The notes below the pieces were generated by a model. That model ran no database searches and was not told the origin of the DNA. It saw nothing but the letters and a program-made list of their open reading frames with translations. From Fasciola hepatica (Eukaryota > Platyhelminthes > Trematoda > Plagiorchiida > Fasciolidae): 64,000 nt of DNA. This document shows positions 60,601 to 64,000 of the stretch, piece after piece. Both the position numbers and the translations under genes were made by a program. The DNA is taken from assembly GCA_948099385.1 (NCBI GenBank), contig CANUEZ040000117.1:2466001-2530000 (forward strand), in the 5' to 3' direction. The first letter of the stretch is position 1. Each line of letters begins with the position of its first letter.

Positions 60601-63441
60601 GGAATCAAGGCAGGTTGACCAGCAAGAGCGACAGTCTAGCACGCTGCCGTGCCAACGGTAGCTAGTCGTCATTCCTTTATTGAGGGAAGAGAACGCCAGA
60701 TGGCGGTACGTCGTTTGAAGTTGCTAAAGTTCGTGCTTGCTAGAGAAAGCTGGTAATCAGCACATTGTCAGTAGTTTGTCCCCATTGTCCGAACGATTGG
60801 GGTCAAGACCAAACTGCCCTCCCGGGTGATGTTCACTTGCTGCCAGTGAGTTGATGTGTGCGTTGAAATCTCCAGCAAGGACCACGATAGCTGTCTGGTG
60901 TGCTGTGCGCAGGAGCATATAAGGCTGTCGATAGAATTCATGTTTGTCTGCCTCCGGTCTACAGTCTGCAGGGGCACAGTGTAGCATGCAAGGATCAGTG
61001 TCTTCCGTGGAGGTTGCTTGTGTTCAATCTGCAAAATACAAGAACGCAGAAATTTCCATGTGCACAAAGCCTCAGTACGTGCATGAACAGGATCCTACAC
61101 TTAAGTCAACCAAACACTACTGTGGCTGCTAAAAGCCTGCTCACTACAATAGGCGGAAATGACGATTAAGCGGCGTATGCGATCTCGATGTCTGGTCATT
61201 CCGGAAGAACCCCGTAGTCAGACTTTGCCGAGTCGGATATTGACAGAAATCCGGTCTGACTTGCCCGCCTCAGCTCTACGGCTGGTCTGGCCGGCTGCTG
61301 TAACATCCGGGTCCCCAGATGGGCGTAGATGGAACATGGTGTTGGAATTAGCCTGCGACGTTAGTCTGATCGTGGAGCTTGCGTCTTTAGTTTTGTCTCT
61401 GAGAGGCAGCAGATATCGATTGAGAGCGATTCCAGTGGGTGACCTAGACTCGCCTGTTTTCCGATCTGCATAAGCGTGCGTACGATACAGCTAGCCATTT
61501 TGAATCGTGGTCCAGGTTGAAGAAAGGTGGGCTCTGCGGTGTGATTTGTTGTCGCAGTCGTTGGGTAGACGATTCTAATGGAAGTCTGGTCACAACCGGC
61601 ACCGCTAGGGGGTGATTCCGCTGCGGTGAAGTGACGTGGCTGGCATATGAAACGGCTGGAGAGGCGGGGAGAGGAGGACTAGGTTCCGAGTGTGGTGGTG
61701 AATAAGCATATAATCTTGCGATAGCGGAGGAGCATGATAGAGTGAGGCAAAAGCGAATTTGTGTGAGAGTCCATGGTTCAGTTTGGGTGGTTGTAGGTAT
61801 ATCAACTGCCGTGTCTGGTGCATGCTATTCTTCTCCATAAGTCTCAGGGTCAGTTTCTCGTTAGTTCAGTAGACCCATGTGGCGACCCACTTGATTGTCC
61901 CTCAAACGCACTCATGCGTATGGGATTAGCTATTTTTTTTACTACATACCTGCGCATGCATGCAGTGGGAGGAGTATATACCCTCATAACCACAAAGGCC
62001 CACTGCACTATTAGAGATAACGGGCAACCAGACTCGGAGACTTGGAGTGAATAACCACAAAAAGTCCCCATAGGCCACGGGTGGTAACAAGCCGTACAAC
62101 AGTGGGGATTACTGTCTACCACCAAAGTAACCTTACCACATCCAACCTCCGAGGTGGTAAGAAAATGCCCTAAACCACTCGACCACCACCGGTCATAGCC
62201 AGGGCTCATCAGCTCTGAGCCACGGGAGCGACTCACTCTTAACCCGGACCAATTGGTACAATTGGGTTCCGCAGTCGAGAAATGGTGAAAAGTATTTCTT
62301 CTGTAGTTCTTCCGATTGCTACTCCAGACCTAGTGAGACCGAGCCTCAGCGTCGAAGTTTCCTCTTTTCTTTGTAACTTTATTTTACGCCTTTCACTCTT
62401 TTATACCGCGTCATGGAGCAAAGGAAACGTTGTCACAGATGTGCCTCCATTTACTCAGGTTTTTAACTTTGGGTTGTTTCATCCTTCCTGGTATTATACT
62501 CCCGTTTACACTGTAGAGTAAACACAACCGGAACGTTTAAGAGATGATCATGATTCTTATGATTTAATAGGTGAATCGGTGTTGTACGTTTATATTTGTT
62601 CGCGGAACAGTAACGAGTTATGGATACGATTTCTGTATTCGTTTAATCGATCGTACGATGAATTATCATCCGCTACCCGATATGACAGTTGTATCAATGT
62701 TATGTCCTGATCGTTTACATCATCATCAAAACAATCGTGCATAAAAGCGTCCGCCGACTTTACTTAATTGATCTGATAATTCATACCCAATCAGGTTGAC
62801 AGTTTTCTGGCCAGTCTTCCTTCCGCTGAGATTCCTCGGGGCGACGCTGCGGAGCGTGCTCGGCGTCGACGTCTCCGCAAACAAATTCCTCCTCAAGACC
62901 GTCGTCCGGCTGTTGCTGTGGAGGAGGCTTGGGCGCACCGGGCAAGTTCTCAGTTACCCGATGCCAGTCACAGTTTGGAAAGTGAGCTACGAGAAGCCAA
63001 TCGATTTAAAAATTCTCGAAACCGACGCGACTTCGGTATTGGTATGGTTGAACATATGAGCCAAAGTGCCGGTCAGGTAGGTTCAAGATTGAGTTCGCTG
63101 TTTGGTCTAGGGACCACGATTAAAAAAACAGCGTAATTTTTCATTTTATTTCATCTGATGTACAATATTATTTTCAGCCCTGTGCGGATTGCCTTGGAAC
63201 AATTGGCTTCGGCGATTTCTGCATTCGTGTTAGACCGGAGCATCGTTCACTCGAGGCCATTGGATCAACACCGTCTAGTGATGCCAGTGACCTGGCTCCC
63301 GCCTGGCACTTAGGCTGCTTCCGATGTGCAACATGTGCTGATCATCTGGTAGATCATTGCTACGCCTGGTCCAATGGTCGACCTTATTGCCTCCGCCACT
63401 ATGGTCAGCTGATTCGACCTCGGTGCGCAACATGCGATCAT
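48614..63441 (+). CDS. TES: Testin (TES) family PET-LIM protein, 5' part; four exons, continues past right edge
   Basis: Spliced model with four coding exons giving about 270 residues. Residues 11-43 carry the testin N-terminal cysteine pattern (CLKCGPSC, HPWR, CTKCRC, DEHD). The PET domain follows and is split between exons 2 and 3 (HWLPIGLHPAE joined to VDSFLASLP, then RRLRKQIPPQDRR). LIM1 begins at residue 184 with zinc ligands C184, C187, H226, C229, C232, C235, C253 and H256, and C265/C268 start LIM2. Family knowledge: testins are cytoplasmic scaffolds at focal adhesions and actin filaments, with a PET domain and three LIM domains, so LIM2-LIM3 should lie downstream of this window. Order, spacing and in-phase splice sites make a pseudogene unlikely. 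Prickle and LMCD1 are the nearest alternatives; the CLKC...WR...CxC block favours TES/LMCD1 over Prickle, and the three-LIM count cannot be tested here. Confidence 0.9.
48694..48729 (+). other. TES intron 1, only 36 bp
   Basis: Starts GTAAAAACGGG and ends ATCCTTAG. Removing it joins AG to A, restoring an arginine codon at residue 27 and linking HPW to R-M-T-C-T-K-C, exactly where testin proteins have W-R followed by the second cysteine cluster. Without removal exon 1 runs into TAA directly after AGG. Very short introns near the 5' end of genes are known from flatworms. Confidence 0.87.
48730..48913 (+). CDS. TES: TES exon 2 (second cysteine cluster and start of PET domain)
   Basis: Completes codon 27, then encodes residues 28-88. 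It carries CTKCRC, then DEHD, as in testin (CxxCxC followed by EEHD). The C-terminal portion, KLAKQHNVHWLPIGLHPAE, matches the start of a PET domain, where a tyrosine/histidine-tryptophan-proline stretch precedes the helix. It ends in GAA before GTGAGT, a consensus donor, in phase 0. Confidence 0.9.
49245..50385 (-). mobile_element. CR1-like LINE, RT C-terminal part and 3' end
   Basis: The minus strand, in shifting frames: WTTQWQFPLIIGKCKHL, then TDITDLEVQMNECCQPSQQC with AAKAKRALHQLLRTV, then QAWAPA...RVQRHFTRMV and RAHFFAYRVVYPWTTLP. This is the classic order after the RT catalytic box in CR1-type elements (lPLNxxKCKxL; DLGVxxxxxxKPSxQC; AWxPxLxxDIxLLExVQRxxTRMV; FFxxRVxxxWNxLPxxVV). Several frameshifts and stops. 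It is antisense to TES. The matching endonuclease end lies at 54.56-55.56 kb in the same orientation. Confidence 0.85.
50386..51262 (+). mobile_element. RTE-like LINE, RT and 3' end
   Basis: Plus strand: SLFNFAIEWILEIAL, then the RT catalytic box LGYADDVVLLSED (YADD codons at 50,525-50,536), then a 116-codon open stretch (50,707-51,057) with NLNHLWRRRDIRLYIKGRVY, ETWVLRVEDGRRLSVFGHRC and LIWLGHVLRMSTDR, then TWQKDVKTLTSELG and GRGPRDLPT. This is a collinear RTE C-terminal region with a retained catalytic motif, but frames change at least twice. It is the only large retroelement in the TES intron in sense orientation. Its 3' end meets that of the next element tail to tail at about 51,262. Confidence 0.88.
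51263..54420 (-). mobile_element. RTE-like LINE, near full-length, frame-broken
   Basis: Minus strand in order: AP-type endonuclease (54,366-53,965: SACWNVRTLLDIG, HIEIACISEVRLL; 53,916-53,539: VSVVAVYAPTVAAEEAAKDE, VDWNVRTGP, then HALV near 53,480), linker with DWISWATLQL, RT (52,998-52,579: DEITDVIHKLKNRKYPEDGI, CENYRGISLID; 52,506-51,830: ACFIDFRTAFNSVDR, GVRQGCPPSP, EFADDIVILGD with the catalytic box at 52,121-52,132), and a C-terminal tail to about 51,300 ending in AAAAGTAAGTACTTACC. At least five frame breaks and a GDFN-to-VDWN change make it inactive. Length of about 3.1 kb fits RTE elements. Antisense to TES. Confidence 0.93.
54560..55560 (-). mobile_element. CR1-like LINE, endonuclease part
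   Basis: Minus frames read QAIFGDLKLNQAEI, LHLYRSPSGTSPEDLALLSC, then FNDSEINWVNLRAAGND and LLDFVLEEALV, followed by RPTRWREQQTPRLLDLVITK. This is the CR1-type endonuclease signature (YRSPS...GDFNxPxIxW...LVQxVxxPTRWRxxQxPSLLDLVIT...SDH). The GDFN box is partly altered (RDFN). It is in the same orientation as the RT end at 49.2-50.4 kb, so both are probably halves of one element separated by later insertions. Confidence 0.8.
55560..56120. other. No feature recognised within the TES intron
   Basis: No repeat family or coding motif identified; it may be 5' untranslated sequence of the CR1-like LINE. Confidence 0.35.
56125..56240 (-). repeat. tRNA-derived SINE, group A, partial
   Basis: ATTAGGGATAGCCGTAATCC, CTTAGAGTGGAGAACCGCAT and GGCAGCGGATCGCTGTCTAAC follow the body of the copies at 10.8 and 62.0 kb. 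Tail and head are missing. Confidence 0.65.
56515..57440 (-). repeat. Unclassified interspersed repeat, copy 2 (inverted partner of 28.8-30.0 kb)
   Basis: The reverse complement matches copy 1 nearly base for base across the 71-codon frame (57,144-56,929 here) and for about 400 bp beyond it. It lacks the extra segment of about 200 bp of copy 1. Its start has short tandem units with GATCGTTTAGTA (three within 57,390-57,440). Function and class unknown. Confidence 0.85.
57510..58775 (-). mobile_element. RTE-like LINE, RT and C-terminal part
   Basis: Minus strand in order: SIASKLLAGVILHRLSKARE (58,770-58,700), TISVFLDLEAV-type RT start and SLYMDNRSRFRVYDIVSPEF (58,632-58,294), a decayed catalytic box (LEYANDTGW near 58,220, where YADD is expected), LSHLWRRYDIRLSI (about 57,930), and a C-terminal open frame (57,797-57,495) with TSGFDQVWRFKLP. 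The collinear order is preserved across frameshifts. The catalytic aspartate pair is N-D, so it cannot be active. 5'-truncated where it meets the gag of the LTR element. Confidence 0.85.
58780..59194 (-). pseudogene. gag: CsRn1/Kabuki-type gypsy gag fragment
   Basis: 136 codons on the minus strand starting ATGGGTAGC at 59,194. The core reads PGFFIDDPKLWFHMLEAEFE then SHRITRERIRYL and DVATQIRDVI. This matches the gag of CsRn1-like metazoan LTR elements (DPxLWFxxxExxFxxRxITxxxxxxxxxxxxLPxxxAxxxxDLI). Gag forms the particle in which reverse transcription takes place. The open frame ends at 58,784 beside an unrelated RTE LINE, so pol is missing. An LTR and primer-binding site lie upstream. Confidence 0.7.
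59401..59414 (-). promoter_or_regulatory. Primer-binding site of the LTR element
   Basis: TGGTGAGCCCGAAC on the minus strand resembles TGGTGACCCCGAC, the tRNA-Trp type primer-binding site known from CsRn1/Kabuki elements. It lies between the putative LTR and gag, as expected. Confidence 0.6.
59415..59685 (-). repeat. Putative 5' LTR of the CsRn1-like element
   Basis: On the minus strand it starts TGTAGTGTTACCG and ends just before the primer-binding site. It is about 270 bp and GC-richer in the middle (GGCGCCACTTGCTCCGCC). The 3' border does not show a clear CA, so the exact end is uncertain. No second LTR was found. Confidence 0.5.
59700..61600 (-). mobile_element. RTE-like LINE, endonuclease, linker and C-terminal scraps
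   Basis: Minus strand: DASSTIRLTSQANSNTMFHL and RPSGDPDVTAAGQ (about 61,390-61,270), then the endonuclease core TDxRPEADxxEFYRQPYMLL and VVLAGDFNAHINSLAASEH (60,987-60,757, intact GDFN), EQLKEALLNVG, RKLF, TIRETDETPIS and WPLA (about 60,450-60,030), then an abrupt jump to the RT tail TVRSVYFDGCETSALHREDA (about 59,930). The whole RT core is absent, which indicates internal deletion. It is a different subfamily from the element at 51-54 kb. Confidence 0.82.
61930..62215 (-). repeat. tRNA-derived SINE, group A, near full length
   Basis: On the minus strand it starts with TGGCTATGACCGGTGGTGG then TCGAGTGGTTTAGGGC (A box), GGAGGTTGGATGTGG, CAGTAATCCCCACTGTTG, TCACTCCAAGTCTCCGAG and ends CATGCATGCGCAGGTATGTAG followed by an A-rich tail (T-run at 61,931-61,939 on the plus strand). 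Best-preserved copy in the window, antisense to TES. Confidence 0.85.
62240..62790. other. No feature recognised before TES exon 3
   Basis: A 79-codon plus frame (62,282-62,521) has no recognisable domain. It precedes the exon 3 acceptor. Confidence 0.35.
62795..63076 (+). CDS. TES: TES exon 3 (rest of PET domain and linker)
   Basis: Encodes residues 89-182. The start, VDSFLASLPSAEIPR, continues the PET domain, and ERARRRRLRKQIPPQDRR corresponds to the conserved PET end (K-Q-L-P-x-x-D in testins). The rest is a charged, probably flexible linker toward LIM1. It ends GGTCAG before GTAGGT, in phase 0. In-frame reading continues into the intron to a stop after KKTA, so splicing here is required to reach LIM1. 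Confidence 0.9.
63077..63177 (+). other. TES intron 3, 101 bp
   Basis: Donor GTAGGT after ...GGTCAG and acceptor TATTTTCAG before CCCTGTGCG. Phase is 0 on both sides. Its removal joins the PET-LIM linker directly to LIM1. Confidence 0.88.
63178..63441 (+). CDS. TES: TES exon 4 (LIM1 domain)
   Basis: Preceded by ATTATTTTCAG, a strong pyrimidine-rich acceptor, and followed by GTAAGA. Its 88 codons encode one complete LIM domain: CADC, then WHLGCFRCATC, then YCLRH, with the start of LIM2 (RCATCDH) at the end. All eight zinc ligands are present. The spacing between the first CxxC and the histidine is 38 residues, longer than the usual 16-23 of LIM modules, because of an S/T/D-rich insertion (around STPSSDASD). 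LIM1 in TES-type proteins is an interaction module. Confidence 0.92.
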
Positions 63442-64000
63442 GTAAGACTTTATTTCAGGGAATGCTTCTACCTACTTGTCAGTAGTAACTTTTGAAACGA
63501 AGTATTTCGAATAGGTATTAAATCGTGATTTAACCATTCCTTGCATATGATTATTCTCTTACCTCGTGCTATTCCTGCACACTCTCACCACTTCTTAAAA
63601 CAACCTATAAAAAATTTGCAATAATGAGAACTTTGTTAATTATCGGTCGGTCATTGTTGTGCTTCGTACTTTAGAGTTTGCCCTTGAGCAAACTACGCTA
63701 AATATCATGCGCCATTTTGATGATTTCTATTCTTTCAGTCGCAAAGTGCATCGGAGAGGGTTGTATTTTACATGTTTCAGTAACGGCATGGAAACCATCT
63801 TCTAGGGCTAGGTGGTTGTGACACATTTATTCGTGGTGAAGGGATAATAAAGATGACAAACCAATTTTAAGGCGTTTGGAATCGCAGGTCGATATAAGGC
63901 CAGGCAGGTTTTCCGACCAATGGTGGTCGAGTGGTTTAGGGCGTTTGCTTACCACCTCGGAGGTTGGATGTGGTAAGGTTACTTTGGTGGTAGACAGTAA
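63442..64000 (+). other. TES intron 4 (partial)
   Basis: Begins GTAAGACT after the codon for H270. The remaining sequence to the right edge has no coding continuation of LIM2 and ends in the head of a SINE, so the acceptor lies outside the window. Confidence 0.8.
63916..64000 (+). repeat. tRNA-derived SINE, group A, head (cut by window edge)
   Basis: CCAATGGTGGTCGAGTGGTT then TTACCACCTCGGAGGTTGG and GGTAAGGTTACTTTGGTGG repeat the minus-strand SINE at 62,110-62,200 almost base for base. The body should continue to the right. Confidence 0.8.

Larger units (their letters stand above)
48914..62794 (+). other. TES intron 2, 13.9 kb, packed with retroelements
   Basis: The donor GTGAGT follows residue 88. 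The acceptor is CCCAATCAG at 62,786-62,794, and both borders are phase 0. The join recreates an uninterrupted PET domain. Nearly the whole intron is accounted for by mobile elements annotated separately, most of them antisense to the gene: CR1 ends, two RTE-like LINEs, an unclassified repeat, a third RTE, a CsRn1-like gag plus LTR, a fourth RTE endonuclease and SINEs. About 48,914-49,240, 55,560-56,120 and 62,240-62,794 show nothing I can identify. Confidence 0.85.

Noticed and set aside
61159..61473. Plus-strand 104-codon ORF
   Set aside because: Antisense to the RTE endonuclease region at 61.3 kb.

Overview
This window reads as animal, almost certainly flatworm (platyhelminth) nuclear DNA, most likely from a digenean trematode, although order and genus cannot be fixed from the sequence alone. 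The reasons are AT-rich non-coding sequence with no bacterial-style gene packing, spliceosomal introns with GT/AG borders (one only 36 bp long), and a dense mix of decayed RTE-like, CR1-like, Penelope-like and CsRn1/gypsy-like retroelements plus tRNA-derived SINEs, which is typical of fluke genomes.

Only one host gene is convincingly present: the 5' part of a testin (TES) family PET-LIM gene on the + strand. Four coding exons are visible (48,614-48,693; 48,730-48,913; 62,795-63,076; 63,178-63,441). They encode about 270 residues: the N-terminal cysteine-rich CLKC...WR...CTKCRC motif, a PET domain split by a 13.9-kb intron, and LIM1. LIM2 begins at the last codons and the rest of the gene lies beyond the right edge.

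Layout. 1-48.6 kb is apparently intergenic. It holds a broken Penelope-like element (3.3-4.8 kb), scattered 5'-truncated RTE 3' ends (7.5, 14.7, 33.4, 46.2 kb), a CR1-like fragment (17.7 kb), a Tc1/mariner element with DD34E catalytic spacing and long terminal inverted repeats (20.7-22.4 kb), a decayed RTE-like LINE (26.3-28.5 kb), one copy of an unclassified repeat (28.8-30.0 kb), a Penelope/LINE junction (41.8-42.5 kb), and at least three tRNA-related SINE groups. Several unassigned ORFs are given as low-confidence entries. 48.9-62.8 kb is the giant TES intron. It is almost completely filled by retroelements, nearly all antisense to the gene: a CR1-like LINE whose endonuclease and RT ends are separated by two RTE-like LINEs, a second and nearly identical inverted copy of the unclassified repeat, a further RTE LINE, a CsRn1-like gag with LTR and primer-binding site, another RTE endonuclease and two SINEs.

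How the parts relate: TES is expected to be a cytoplasmic, actin/focal-adhesion scaffold. The mobile elements have no evident functional tie to it beyond enlarging its intron. I did not find a convincing new multi-gene system. The most informative leads are the nested retroelement architecture of the TES intron, the Tc1-like element with duplicated flanks, the near-identical inverted repeat pair, and a few small protein-like ORFs of unknown origin.
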